A stretch of DNA of 64,000 bases from contig CM067592.1 of assembly GCA_034336665.1 (NCBI GenBank), positions 39,435,889 through 39,499,888 on the forward strand, read 5' to 3'. A program made the position numbers and the translations under genes. This stretch comes from Luscinia megarhynchos. Taxonomy: Eukaryota; Chordata; Aves; Passeriformes; Turdidae. This document shows, piece by piece, positions 26,870-39,147 of the stretch; the first letter of the stretch is position 1; every line of letters starts with the position of its first letter. The notes under the pieces were generated by a model that was given only the letters and a program-made list of their open reading frames with translations, searched no databases and was not told the origin of the DNA.

Positions 26870-27512
26870 TGCAAGGAGACTATGCTCTTCCAAGGGCTTA
26901 TCCATGGCCACGTACTTGGAGGTGCTGCAGCACCATCACATGCACAACCATGGATACTTCAAGGTGCACATGTAATATAAACTTAGACACATACACTGAT
27001 GGCTTGAGGAGTACCTTCTTCAATGGAGACTTATGCTTGGGCTAAAATCCCATCAGAGGTACATCTGCTGCAGCACAGACATAACCATAGCCACAGACAC
27101 ATCAAGATGCAGCTGCTGTTCTGTCATTTCAGAGACACAAACGTTTTACTGTCCTGCTCCCACATGAACTCATCCACAGGTCATTGTACATTTGACTGGA
27201 AGTTTCAGCCTGTCCAGTAGGGCAGCACAGAAACCACACTGATGCCCTGGCCATCTGCCAGCCCTGGCACATCTCTGTGCTGTTATCCAAGTGCTCCTGG
27301 CCACAGCAGAGCATGGAGCTCAGCAGCACAGCAGTACAGTGACCAGGAAATTCATGAACCAGCTAACAAGCACTAGACTCTTGCATAAAGGATGGCAAGT
27401 GAGACCATGGCAAGCACAGGAACCTGTTGATTAATAGCTAAATGGTACTAACAACAGCTAGGAATTCAACCTAGCACATTCCACTCAAACCTGTCATTAC
27501 CTCAAGCTCTTC
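26870..27512 (-). other. probable internal leader region of an endogenous retrovirus remnant
   Basis: This GC-richer block lies directly downstream, on the minus strand, of the primer-binding site and LTR at 27513-28128, where a provirus would have its leader and gag start. It includes a loosely repeated GGTRCAYCTGCTGCAGCAC-like text near 26920 and 27060. No gag-like domain is readable and all frames are under 100 codons. The assignment rests on position and composition only. Confidence 0.4.
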
Positions 27513-27533
27513 GAGTCCCATATTGGGCGCCCA
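27513..27533 (-). other. retroviral primer-binding site, tRNA-Lys type (degenerate)
   Basis: On the minus strand, six bases after the LTR ends, the sequence reads TGGGCGCCCAATATGGGAC. The established site complementary to tRNA-Lys(1,2) is TGGCGCCCAACGTGGGGC. The two differ by one inserted G and three transition-type changes, two of them at a CpG. Position, spacing and sequence all fit a primer-binding site. Lysine primers are typical of class II (beta-like) retroviruses, which gives a hint about the class of family A. Confidence 0.75.
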
Positions 27534-27539
27534 GAGGGC

Positions 27540-28128
27540 TGTCCTGGTATAATGTCAGTAGGACTAAGAATCACACAGCCACTTGCTTACTCGCACACAG
27601 TGGGACTCAGAAGAGAATCAGAAGATTAATAGTGAGAAAAGTTATGGATTTAGATAAAGAGAGTTTAATAAGTAAAGCAAAATCCGTGCATATAAGCAAA
27701 TAAACCAAGAAATTAATTCACATCTTCCAATGAGCAGGCAAGTGTTCAGCCATCTGCAGGAAGACAGGGCTCCACCACAAGTAATAGTGACTTAAACACC
27801 ATCATTTTGCATGTCTTCCCCTGTCCCAAACACATCCCACACTCTCCCCCTGCTTCTCTGGCTTTTTACACTCAGCATGACCTCTTTGGTCAGCTGGGGT
27901 CAGACATCTCAGGTCTGTCCCCTCCCAGTTTTCATGCACCCACAGCAAATTTTCTGGTGGAGTGGTGTGAGTAACAGAAAAGATTTTGACTCTGTGTAAA
28001 ATACATCTCAGCCTTACTTAAAACATCCTTGCATACCAATATTGTTTCCGGCACAAACCTAAAGCACAACCTCACACTAACCAGCAGCTATGGAAAAAAT
28101 TACCTCAACCCCAGCCAAAATCAAAGCA
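27540..28128 (-). mobile_element. near-complete endogenous retroviral LTR (5' LTR), family A
   Basis: On the minus strand the LTR starts near TGCTTTGATTTTGGCTGGGG (28128) and ends CCAGGACA (27540), about 589 bases with TG...CA termini. On the plus strand it shows the family blocks in order: the TTTAATAAGTAAAGCAAAAT segment near 27665, GCAGGCAAGTGTTCAGCCAT near 27735, CAGCATGACCTCTTTGGTCA near 27872 and the CCAGCAGCTATGG segment near 28081. A lysine-type primer-binding site follows the 3' end, which makes this a 5' LTR rather than a solo LTR. No intact retroviral gene remains. The partner 3' LTR could be the truncated copy at 22025-22480. Confidence 0.82.
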
Positions 28129-30683
28129 GATAAACTTTCCATTTTGCTTTTCATTGCATTTAAAAGAATGTTTCAACTATTGCATGGCTCTGTATCTTAC
28201 AATGTGTAAATCTATGCAAACTTATGCTGAAGAAGCAGTGAGGTGGGCAGGCTGATAAGCGCCCTTGAATGTACAGGATGAACCTTTTTCTTCTTGATGA
28301 AACTCACATCAAGAGAAATTTATATTCCTTATCTTCTCTGGTGCTTGATAAGATTATGAAGCTCACATTTTAGTTATCCAGAAAGTGACAAATGGATGTT
28401 ACCTGTGACTGAGATGTTGTACTTTTTCCTGAGATAGCAACACTACTCAACAGAAGACTCAAATAAAGGCTTTGTTTAAACAGAGAATATTTTTTTCAGC
28501 ATTTACTTTTAACTTATGAAATCAAAAGAAAGACTGTGCCAGAGGGTGCAAAAAGGTAAGTGACAGGCCCACACATTGTCAAACAGCCAGACCTTGAGAG
28601 CTCCTGAAAGAGCAGCTGCACATCCCTCCCCGGGCACATTACTGGACAAATGGTATCAAGGGCCTCTAGAAGGCTGCATAGTTTCTATTTAATAAATAAA
28701 TAGGAAATAAATAACAAAAAATAAATTAGGAGTCTCTTTATTCTAATTGCTACAGGTAGAGGAAGGAGTATATTTTCTCATAACACAGCCACCTCCTTTC
28801 CTATTTTGCTATTGTGGGCTGGCTGTTTTACAATGTTTTATGTGGGAATATCAGAGAGAATTGTGTCATTGACTTTGGGGGATGTCTTCCTCTCCCACAG
28901 GTCTTTACACAGACATTTCTCCTGACAGTAACCTGTAAGCTTTCCAATGAGTTCTGCTGCTTTAAACTCAGACTATCCAAAAATCCCTGCCAGAAACTTC
29001 AGCTTATCTGACAACCACTGAACTATGCTTTGTTACCTGCCTGCAGTGATTTCTATCATATGTTCAGATCTGCAGTTCAGTATTTCTTTTTGACATTTTT
29101 TCTTTGCCTTGAAATTTACATGTTCAGAATCCGTGTTCATTTGTGGTTAGGTTCTTTGAAAATAGCACAAACATTTTTCTTTGGTTTATAAACATTTCTG
29201 TGAATCACAATTAGAACTTGTGTTGTCAGTGTGTCTGCTTTTAGTTCTACTGTGTGCATCTTCAGCTTTAATTGGCTTTCATTACTATCAAGAATCCCTG
29301 CTATGATTAGAAGGTTATTCAAAAAAACAATTAAGATTTCCTTCACTTTTGTACTACCTTCTCTTCACTTGTGAATTTCCACTTCTTCCTATTGAAAAGC
29401 TTCTTACCACTATATAGTTTGGTTGACATTTTAGGTCTTTTCACCTTTTCTTTCTACATCACTTTTCTTGCATAAATTACTCCTAAGTAACTGGTGCTGT
29501 GTGAGAAATGGATTTCTTGATCAGACACTTAATTCTTGCCCCACGGCTCAGATTTTCAGAAAAAACTCACTGTTTCTCCATCCTGTTTTTCATACTCTCC
29601 TGCTGCATCCTGCTCATGGTCCTTGGAGCTTTGCTTGAATAATTTTGTTTGCTTTCTTAATTTTTCTTCATTTTTTCTTCTCCTGCAGTGGCATCCAGTC
29701 AGGATTGGTACTGAGTATTGGTAGTGAGTATTAGTTTCTAAGTCAAGTTGCCAGAGGCACACAGAAGCACATATATTACAAAAATAAAACTGCTTTCTAA
29801 AAAGAGTCTCAATTTTGACAAGAAGAAACCAGTACCACTTCCATACATAGTTGTTGCCTAAAAATTCACTCCTAGTTAATTGTTACCATTTGAGGAAAAG
29901 GAGTCTTAACTGCTAAAAATTTAAATAGTAAAAAAGCCCCAAGACTTGTAAAAGTCTCTGGAGTAGTATTCTAGTTATTCCCCATAACTCACTGCTCTGT
30001 GCTAATCCAGTGGTAATCCTTTACATACATACAGTGTTTTTTCTCTGAGGAGTTCAAAGTATTTTTAAAGCTTCAGCAAAGTCAAAGACCAATCTGTGGA
30101 ATAAGTTAATACCATTTTGTTTCATATTAGAAATTACTTTTACTTCCAAACCTGTGACAAAACAATTCTGAGAAGAACCTTTTCACCTAATACCTTTACA
30201 AAATAGTAAACTCAGTTTTTGGGGGATTCATGGAAAGTATTTTCACTCCCCTTTTCCCTAGAGGTGTCCTGAGGCAAACACTCATCTTAACCTCTGTGCC
30301 ACTACCCTATTCCAGCAGTCCTTGGATGGATACTCAGATACTTCTATTCTGTAGAAGTCACAGTAGTCCTCTGCATCAAGTAACTTCCTGTTTGAGTGCA
30401 GGAAAAAATAAATCAAGCCCTTTATTGGAAAAAAATAGACTCAAGTTTTTCATTTATATACCTGAAGTGCCAAAAACTTATTTTGCAGAGTTGTTTATCT
30501 GTTTTATATTATCCTCATAAATTTCAGATTCTTAAAACAAGAACAAATTTACTCAACAGGTTGAAGCACAGATAAATACTTTTATAGTAATCCCAGCTAG
30601 TTTGTCATATCACACTTGTCTGATGTGATTAAAATGCATCCTTTATAAACAAATTTAATCACTGGTTTTATGAAATAACGTTA
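28129..30683. other. non-coding stretch, no gene seen
   Basis: No gene is supported. An AAATA-rich run lies at about 28690-28735. A splice-acceptor/donor pair near 28490-28560 is described in the findings. Frames are 96 codons or shorter without domains. Confidence 0.5.
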
Positions 30684-31092
30684 CTGTGCAATAGCTGGGG
30701 ATAAAGGTAATTCCAGCAGTGGGAGACCATAACCACTGACTCATTGGCCACCTATTCAAAACGAACCACTGGCTCAAATGGAGAGAAGAATTTTGCATGT
30801 AGAATAATCAGGATGAGAAGCAAGAGACATAACTAGCAAACAGGAGGTTGAGTACAAATTATTGGAAAAGTTAAGCAATTTTTAACCAGTGAATACTCAT
30901 GTCTTTCTATGTTAAAATGTATAAATAGTGTAAAGTTTTCACAACTGGGAAGGCATGCTTTTGTGGGTTACCTCCCAGCTCCCTGCTTTGCACAATCTAA
31001 AATAAAATTAGATATACCTCACCTTGGTGTGTGAATTGGCACTATGCACGGGATAACTGTTCAGGACAATTTTTTGTAAACCAGATAGGACA
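30684..31092 (+). mobile_element. possible endogenous retroviral LTR (boundaries unclear)
   Basis: The segment has the spacing of a compact LTR promoter and polyadenylation unit: TATAAATA at 30920-30927 and AATAAA at 31001-31006, about 80 bases apart. GGGAAGGCATGCTTTTGTGG lies between them and a candidate U5 follows, ending near GGACA at 31092. The middle text resembles LTR sequence I associate with bird genomes. I could not find a TG...CA pair with a target duplication, so the ends are guesses. Confidence 0.4.
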
Positions 31093-32287
31093 GCTTTAGT
31101 GCCTTGCCTGGATAAATGGATCACTCTAAGTAAAATCTCTTGACCAGATGAATTCCAGCAAACTCTGACACTTTGACTGGGGACTTTGGGCAAACAGCAC
31201 CAAAGCCAGGATGACCAGTGACTCATTGGTACAAAAATTTATAGAGCTATTTTCTTGGAGTTTTGCAAGATCCCTAGGTGTTTATGGGATGGATTTCCAA
31301 TGTGTTTTCTTTGCTTCATCACCCATAACTGGAGTGCACTCTGCTTTAATTATAGGTCTCGTAGGGTCTTTTCCTTCTGTTCTGATGCTCCCCCTGTGCT
31401 TTCAGTGTTATTTCAAATGTCTCTGTACCAGTCTTCAGATGAGAATATCAATTTTTTGCTTCAAATTTTGAAGACTCCGAGTGTGCTATTACAACTTCTA
31501 TATTATATTTTACTTCCTTATTCTGCCTTTCAATTGACTATTCTGTGATATGATCCCTTTTTTTTAAATTTCTGTCTTGGCCTTTTCCTTTGGTCAGTCT
31601 CTGGCACTTTTATAAGCAGCAATTAGGTGTGCAGCAAGCACTTCACATATCACATTCTTTCCATCTTTTACTGTGGTTGATTAGATTTATTGCTAATACA
31701 GTATCTAAATATTGTCAATGCAGTATATAATATAAGCAGGTCTAAAGTGTTATAATATAATCAGGTTTAGCTAGAAATGTATAGGTTTACAGATTCTAGC
31801 TTTATAGAATGCACAATTACAAACAAACAAAGCACCTATGTAGCTAATTTTTTATTTTCCTACCATGTCTGACTATTTCTTAATGCTTTAACTCACTCAT
31901 TTCAAAGTGAGTTGTCCCTGGCTTTGGACAGGATGTGCACTGCAAATGCTTCTGCTAAAGGAGGGGATACACCCAGAAGTAGCCTGCAACAACTGGAGAC
32001 CAGTTTGCCAAGTTGGCCTAGCTGGCCCAGTGTCCAGCAGATTTTTGTACCCTTTTGCAGGACAATGCGTACCAAAGTTAATCACAAATATCACAGCTCC
32101 TGCACCTCTGGAATTTATCAAAGATGCAAGCATCCTGATAGTTCTTGCAATTTCCACCTGGCTTTCTCGTATTAGAACAATTCATATTGCCCACCAGAGA
32201 AAACGGAGAGACAGAGGGAGGTCTCCCTCATGTGAGGGAGGAGCCTTCACTCAAAGAGCCAGTTATCCTTCATCACAGCCCCAATGG
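31093..32287. other. non-coding stretch, no gene seen
   Basis: No gene is supported. Overlapping 86-146 codon frames at 31211-31548 and 31897-32347 lie in a GC-richer block (about 31900-32290) that runs into an LTR fragment. They open on both strands at once, which argues against coding. The block may be part of the same retroelement, but I do not recognise it. Confidence 0.45.
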
Positions 32288-32552
32288 CTTTTGTATCCCA
32301 AGTCACTGATGCATGCAGCAGAACCCTACTTTCTTGGAGATGCTTGAACACCTGCCTGCCCATGGGACCTAGTGAACAAATTCTTTGCTTTGCATAACTT
32401 TGCTTTGCTTATCTTTTCCTTCCCTATTACACTGTTTTTATCTCAATCCAAGTTCGGTTACTTTTCTTTTCTAATTCTCTTTTTTATCCCTCATGAAGGG
32501 AGTGAGTAAGCTGCTTTGCAGTTTTAGTTCCCACTTGGGTTCAAACCATAAG
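32288..32552 (+). mobile_element. endogenous retroviral LTR, 3' portion, family A
   Basis: The plus strand reads GCTTGAACACCTGCCTGCCC near 32342, then a TTTGCTTTGCTTATC run, TATTACACTGTTTTTATCTC near 32425, and a GGGAGTGAGTAAGCTGC block near 32499. It ends about GGTTCAAACCATA. This is the R-U5 half of the family whose reverse complement is seen at 22025-22480 and 27540-28128. The U3 half is missing or unrecognisable. It is in the opposite orientation to the cluster at 21.6-28.1 kb, so it is an independent insertion. Confidence 0.75.
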
Positions 32553-33973
32553 GTTTTTTAATTCCCAGTCTGTACTACCTGTGTCTCATCCCTCAATTCT
32601 CACAATTTTTACTACCTAAACGACAAAGTTAACTATGGCCCAAGATGATATATGTTGAAAATGTTGGATGAATAAGGTATACATTTCCCAATTCCATCTT
32701 CTTTTCTTGAAGAAGTTAGAAAATTTTATGTGGGTAATTAACTACTTAATTTCAAGACTTGCCATAAATGAGATGTCCATTTTTTCCTTGAACGTATCTA
32801 AGCATGGTTTTTATTCTTAAGACCTTTTTTCTGTTTCATCAGACAGACAGTTTAGCATTTTTAATGAATTAACCTGAAGATCTGCATTATAAGAAGATGA
32901 CTTCAGTACATGTCCTCTAAACTTTATACATTGTCCATTTCAAAGTAAAAAACTAATTTTTATGCAGACTACCTCATTAAATGATTCTCAGACACTTTCT
33001 GCTGTATGTCAATGACTTTTCCATCCTTTATGCCTTCATGATAAAGGCAAACATAAACTTTCAAAGCATGGATCATTACTTTGAATGAATGAATGACCTA
33101 GTGTAATTAGCAGGAGCCGGGTGAAGAGGTTAGACCTTTTTATTACACTAGGAGACAGGCTTTCAGGCACAAATTCTCAGAAGTGGGATACCAGTTTAAT
33201 GCTTACTAATTTGCAGCAAATTGCCAAAATTTGTTGAGAAATTAGATCCCACTAAAAATATATATATAATATTTTCATTTAGTCTTAAAATTCTCTACTT
33301 GTCTACCTTATTCTTACAAAATATCTACCTCTACCTTAGCAATTAAAGTGTCACTGCAGAAGATGTAACATTCAGAAAGAAACTGAATTCTCATAATTTT
33401 CCCATGTTCTGATTATTCCTTATAGCCTTGTTTTCTTTACCTTGAATGTCTCTTTCTTTTGACAGTCTGAGTTTAGCCTTTTACCCAACATTTCAGAAGC
33501 ACAAGATTAAACCTGAACTTACAGTAAATTTTAAGTATAGGCAAATTGTGGCATAAGACAAGTAACATAATACATTTGAATTATAACAGAGTTCATTTTT
33601 TTTTTCATTCTTGGTATTTCAATACAGACATGGTCTATCAGGCAGTTCCTTTTCTCTTTTTCATAGACCTGCTGCTCTTTTCTTTCACACACGCATGCAG
33701 TAGTGGGCATTAGAAAGAATATAAGTAAGGTTAACATTCTTGTCTGTTAGATTTTCGCAATTTAGTCATAGTTTTTGATCTTCTACAGAAGAAAATGTAT
33801 CTGGTTCTGTCTGTGTGACATTTCCTTAGGAAAAACAATGGCAGAAACAAGCAATAGGAAGAAAAGCAGCATCCCTCCATGTGTGACTTTTTGTATGACT
33901 GATCGCAACCTAGAGAGCTTACAATTCTTTTTCAGTTCTTAGAGTAGCTGACATTATTTTATAAGATTTTATA
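32553..33973. other. non-coding stretch, no gene seen
   Basis: AT-rich sequence with short frames only and no recognised repeat or gene. A short run of TA dinucleotides lies near 33260. Confidence 0.55.
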
Positions 33974-34353
33974 TAGAATCATAGAGTAGTTTAGGTTGGA
34001 AAATACGTTAAAGATCATCAAGTCCAACCATTAAGCTAACCAAGCCCATCACTAAACCACGTTCCAAGCCCCACATCTATGTGTCTTTAAATATCTCCAG
34101 CGATAGTGACTGTACCAGTGCCCTGGGCAACCTGTGTCAACTCTTGACAATATTTTCTGTGAATTTTTATTCAATAGCCAATCTAAACCTCCCCTGGTGC
34201 AACTTGAGACCATTTTCTCTTGTCCTATTTCTTGCTACTTCAGAGAAGAGAGTGAAGCCCACCTTGCTACAACCTCTTTTCAGGTAATTGTAGAGAGCGA
34301 CAAAGTCTTCCCTCAGCTTCCTTTTCTCCAGGTTAATACACATTCCCTTTTAA
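33974..34353 (-). mobile_element. CR1: CR1 LINE 3' end (5'-truncated)
   Basis: The plus strand starts AGAATCATAGAGTAGTTTAG and continues with AAAGATCATCAAGTCCAACC and AACCTCCCCTGGTGCAACTT, the reverse complement of the CR1 3'UTR. Recognisable similarity ends near TTCCTTTTCTCCAGGTTAAT (about 34319-34338). The 68- and 82-codon plus frames here are antisense shadows. Confidence 0.92.
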
Positions 34354-37300
34354 TCAAAAAAAAGTCACCAATCAAATGGTAACATTTGTGAAGTTTTTCT
34401 AAATCTATACACTTAATTAAGCTCCCTAGGTCTTCATTTTGCTCTATAAGCAGTGATTAAATTTTAAAACCCAGTACATATCTTGTACTTTCACTTCATT
34501 TAGACCCACTGAGTATTTTAACTTGTAGGATTATGTAATTTAAATTGCCTTCTAAATACATGGTTTAGGTTTTTATATTTAAAAACAACTCACAGACAAA
34601 ATATATAAAAGAAAGATAAATCTTTTCTGTATATCATCAGTATCCTTCTGCTACTATCAACCAATGTGACTTCTTCCTCAAATGACTATAAGTGCCTTCT
34701 AGGAAGAAGACTAGATTGCAGGAGGTTGCTCTGGAGAGGAAAGGACAAGAAATTGAAGGTGACAGAGGAGAAATTAGAAAAAGGTGCTTAATGTTTTTCA
34801 TACCAAAGTGAAAAGAGGCCATCATATTTTCCTGTGAAGGTGTAAATTTGAGGCATCATGTCATATAATGAAAAGTAGTATTATTCTGCATCACAAAAGC
34901 CAGATTGCAGAGAGTAAATAAACATTTTACTGTAGCAGTAGTATGAAAACTCATGTATTCTTGAGGTTTCTGTTTGAGTTCTGTTGTGTTAGGAACAAGG
35001 TAGCTAGAATGGATATTGTTATTATAACTTGAAAATACTGTAGAGAACTGCAGTGGGGCATTGAAAAGAAAAAAAACATTTTTTCACACAGAGTAAGAAC
35101 TTTCACTTTTTCTTTAGCAATAACTTTTTTGTTTAAAATCTCATCTATTAAAGATATTTCTTCTACAATCCTAACACTGACTTCTATGTGCATCACTAAT
35201 AATTATTCTCCAAACATTTATTTTTAATGACCCATTTCAAAAGCTGATTGAGTTCGCAATGACATGACATGACATGCTATTCTGGGATTTTTTTTTGTAG
35301 CAGCCTAGCTCTTTGTTAAGTATTCACAATTAAAAGAGAAGAAAAGCAGCACCTTAATGATAAAGCTTGTGCTGACAGCTGTTGTGTTAGTGGCTTGTAG
35401 ATTTAGTTTAGAGGAAACAAATGTTAAACCTTACTTTTAATAATTACTTACGGATTTCTGGAATTTTAATTATGCCAGTTAATTGAGCAAGTTAGCTAAA
35501 TTGATGAATAATGATCTATGCAAACATCACTTTACAGATGCAGTAAAGGAAGTTTAGCCGATCATGAAATAAATTAAAAATAAACAGAAAAGCAAGGAAG
35601 TCAGTATCAGTACACTTACAAGGTAAATATTTGAAATAAAGAAGGACAGCATTTTAAGATGTAACAATGAGTAGAAATTTCAGAAGACAGAGACTGAAAC
35701 TGGTATTTCAACTGGGCAAAAAATTGTACCCTAAGTAGTCAATGTAAGTTTAATCACAGAGCTAAATCAATATCATAATCACTTGCATTAAGAGGATGAG
35801 AAACAAAAATGATGGAGCTAGAGGTCAAAATCACCTTTTATCATCACTTACATCAAGAGGAGTTTGTATATGCACCTAAAATGCAATGAAGGTTTTGAGT
35901 ACACAAAGAATACAAGAAAATTATTGCAATAATTGAGGTATTAAAGGGCTATCCGGAAAAAAATCTTATAGTGTTTTCTCACTTTCTGAATTTTGTAAAT
36001 ACTCTTCAATTTGGAAGTACTTCTGTTTAAAAATATACTTTAGTTTCAGAAATATTAAATTAGAGATACAAAAATTTAAGTACAATTATTTCCTTGACAT
36101 GAAGAAAAGAATCACTTTCAAGTTATGACTGTGGATATGAGACAAGTGGGGAGTTTAGCAGAATTAAGGAAAACTTTATATCCATAAAGATCTCAGCTCT
36201 TACTTCACAAATTTATATATGATATAGCAACAATATGTAGTCCATGACAAGGAAAAGAAGCCAAAGAATGTGGCAAAATAACTGGGGCTAGAGACTGCTA
36301 AAATTTATCAGTGATCACCTGAGCTACTGCAATGTAAAGGATCTCCAAAATAAGAAACTTTTCCTCTGACCAAGAATATTACTAAAAACTGAGAAATACT
36401 CAGTAGGCAGGCTTTGCAATATAACATAGGAACTTGCACTCATCCTTACAGGTATCTTAATGAAGCTTTCATTGCTGAAGCACCTTTTTTTGCATTCAAA
36501 TTGCATGTATAAGAGGTGAACAAGAGTGCTTTGAGCCCACACACTTTGAGTTGTTAGTACAGCTTTCTAAGGTATCTTTCCTCTCATATTGATATTGCAA
36601 AAGTATGCCAGATAATGGAACACATTTTCATCCTCTCTAATGTTTCCCCACCCAACTTCAGCTCCTGGCACAACCTATTACACACGTGAAGACACACATC
36701 TCTCCAATTGTTTTATATTCACCCAATCAATTGTTTTCTTGCCTTACAGCAACACCTTCAGTTCAAACTTCTTTTTTTTATTTTTTCTTTTTTTTCACTC
36801 AGGGAAGTCTAACTGTCTAAACAAAAAATATGCATCATTTTAATACTATGCAGGTGCACAACCAAGTAGAGGCAATGGACATCCCAACATTATCATCAAT
36901 CACCAGTGACAGAAGGATATACCAGCACAGCCCTGTAGTCACGAAAATGGAGAGAAAATGCTTGAAAGGAATATTTTTGTACATTGCTCAGACATATGTT
37001 TAAAGAAAAGTGCAAAAGTAAGGATTTAACTATTGCAAAACACTTAATCTTCATTGGGAAACTACGGAAACAGAGGAATAGGAGGCAATTCATACCAGAG
37101 TATACTGTTTTTTCTGCACATATATATTACTGAGTTTTTGTATCACACAATTTGATACTTGATTTTTTTTTCTCAATCATTTTAGCAGGAAAAGACCAGC
37201 AAAAAAAAGGCCAGAGTTGTACATGGAAAGCGTTTATTAATATAGATTGCTACCTAATTTCACAGGAAATTCAAATTTTCAAAGAGCAATGGAGCTCTGG

Positions 37301-38429
37301 AGCAGAGCCAATTTCAATATAGCCAGAGTGAAAAAAAAAGTACAAAATTGAAGATAGTCTGACCAATTTACAAAAATAAGTCTAGGCCAGGAGCTTTGTA
37401 GCAGAAAAGGGGATTGTGTCATGTAGCCCTTATATTTTGTTTCATATTTCTCCGTATTCATAGAAAGTCCAAAAACATGGAAGATTGCATATTCTGTGAC
37501 ATCTGTGTCCTTTCTTTAGTAGGATGCAGCAACCCAGCTTGAGTCAGCAGTCAGAACAAGAAGATAAAAATTGCTCAGAGTACCACACCACAGTTCATAT
37601 GTAGTCTAAGATGTTAATGGTTCCCTAATAGAATTTTTTTTTAAGCAATCTTAGAGCACCTTTCCTCCCTAGTTACATTCGTCCTTCTCTGATATGATGT
37701 CCTGGATCTTGACTATTATATAGTCTATTTTCCCCTTAGTCCTGAACTTTGAATTAATTGGAAAGGAAATTACTTCTATCCTGAGAAAGAAAAAGAGCTT
37801 CTGCAGAGCACTGGATGAATTTTTCATATTTTTTTGATACATAATACTCTTGTGACAAATAGCACTTTTTTTCTCTCAAAAAAAAGCCTCAGATACTTGT
37901 AGTTAGACGGATGAATCACCTTTTGATAAGTATAGTTTCATAATTATAGATCTAAATATACATTTAAGCAAATTTGCAAGTAGATAAAACCTGAAGTTTA
38001 AGGTTTAGTAAATTCTTAGTGTTAAAGTCATGAACAATTTCAACTGCCTTTCAAGCATTTGTGGCAGTGAGAGTAAATTAATATGTAAGTAACTCAATAA
38101 ATCTTTAAGGTTTGTCCTCTAAATGGTTTGAAAACACAGCTCAGAACAGGGCCCCATTCAAGGGAATAGCAATAAAATGTAGAAAATGAAGTGGTTCAAA
38201 GAAGAGAAGATAAAAAATAAGGTTTTAAGGGTGACCTTCCCTTTTTTTCTCTCTCAAGGACCTCATTTGCCAACAGCAGACATCCTGTTTGGTGTTTTTG
38301 CAGAAGGAGCCAAAGAAAGAAGCTAAAGAAGCCAAAGCTCCATAGTGGAGGAGAAGTAAAAAACAAACCCTCAAATCAAACTTTGGAGAAAACTGTGATC
38401 TTAGAGAAAGATTAAAATGACAGACAAAA
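34354..38429. other. non-coding stretch, no gene seen
   Basis: No gene is supported. A short (GACAT)3 run lies at about 35260-35275. A region near 35340-35580 with TAATTA/TTAATTG homeodomain-like cores and an ATGCAAA octamer-like core is complex, non-repetitive DNA and could be a conserved non-coding element, but only an alignment could tell. Confidence 0.5.
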
Positions 38430-39147
38430 GAACAGAAAATATTTGTGGGCCATGTAACACCCTGTTACAGAAGAGGAAAGCGTGTACAGAGGAACGATAA
38501 CATTAGAGAGCCGTATCTCCTGGTGGGACAGGGTTCTTCATCTTGTAAGGACAGTGACTGTGGGTAATAAATGTGAATAAAGAATGCCCTCAGAATCTTT
38601 GTGAAGAGCTCAACCTGCATCCTGAAGACATGGGAGCAGAGAAGGCTAAAGAAGACAATACAAAGGAATGGGTAGAAAGGACTGACACTCACTGTGGGTG
38701 AGGAGTTTAGATGGAGGTAAAGCCAAATGTATTTTTTGATTACTGGAGTTTGAAAGTATGGTGGATTACTGTTAGTGTTTGTGGGCACTTTGATGGAACT
38801 AGTGTTGAGCCAGAGGGGCACAGATGGCCTTGTGCACTTCACCACTTTCTTTGTGCAGTTTTCCACTCTCAGGGCAGGAGCTGAAGAGTCTAACCTTGTT
38901 GTGACCACTCTGCCTAGAACCACCTGGAACCACCCCCCTCATGTCTTTACACAGGCTGTACAAGGCACATTAAGTGACCAACACAAATTGAGAAGGCTCA
39001 CACCTCATCCTCAACTTTTTTATGAAATCTGATTGAGTGATGGATTTCACTCTTCAAACTTTGGATGCAGAGGGTCAGCATCACGATGCTCACTGACCTT
39101 CCAGATCCTGTTTTGTGTGCGACAGAAGCCAAGGCATGAGCTTGGTA
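38430..39147. other. unclassified GC-richer block with a 152-codon minus frame
   Basis: This block is richer in G and C than its surroundings. It holds a minus-strand frame of 152 codons (38465-38923) with a hydrophobic stretch, FYPFLCIVFFSLLC, but no domain I recognise. Other frames overlap it on the plus strand. The composition change and an AATAAA near 38573 leave open an old retroelement, but I found no boundaries or known family text. I do not call a gene. Confidence 0.25.

Noticed and set aside
30737..31229. 11-base direct repeat TGACTCATTGG at 30737-30747 and 31219-31229, considered as a target-site duplication
   Set aside because: An 11-base repeat within 500 bases is expected several times by chance in a window of this size. 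It is too long for an LTR duplication, and the enclosed ends are not TG...CA.
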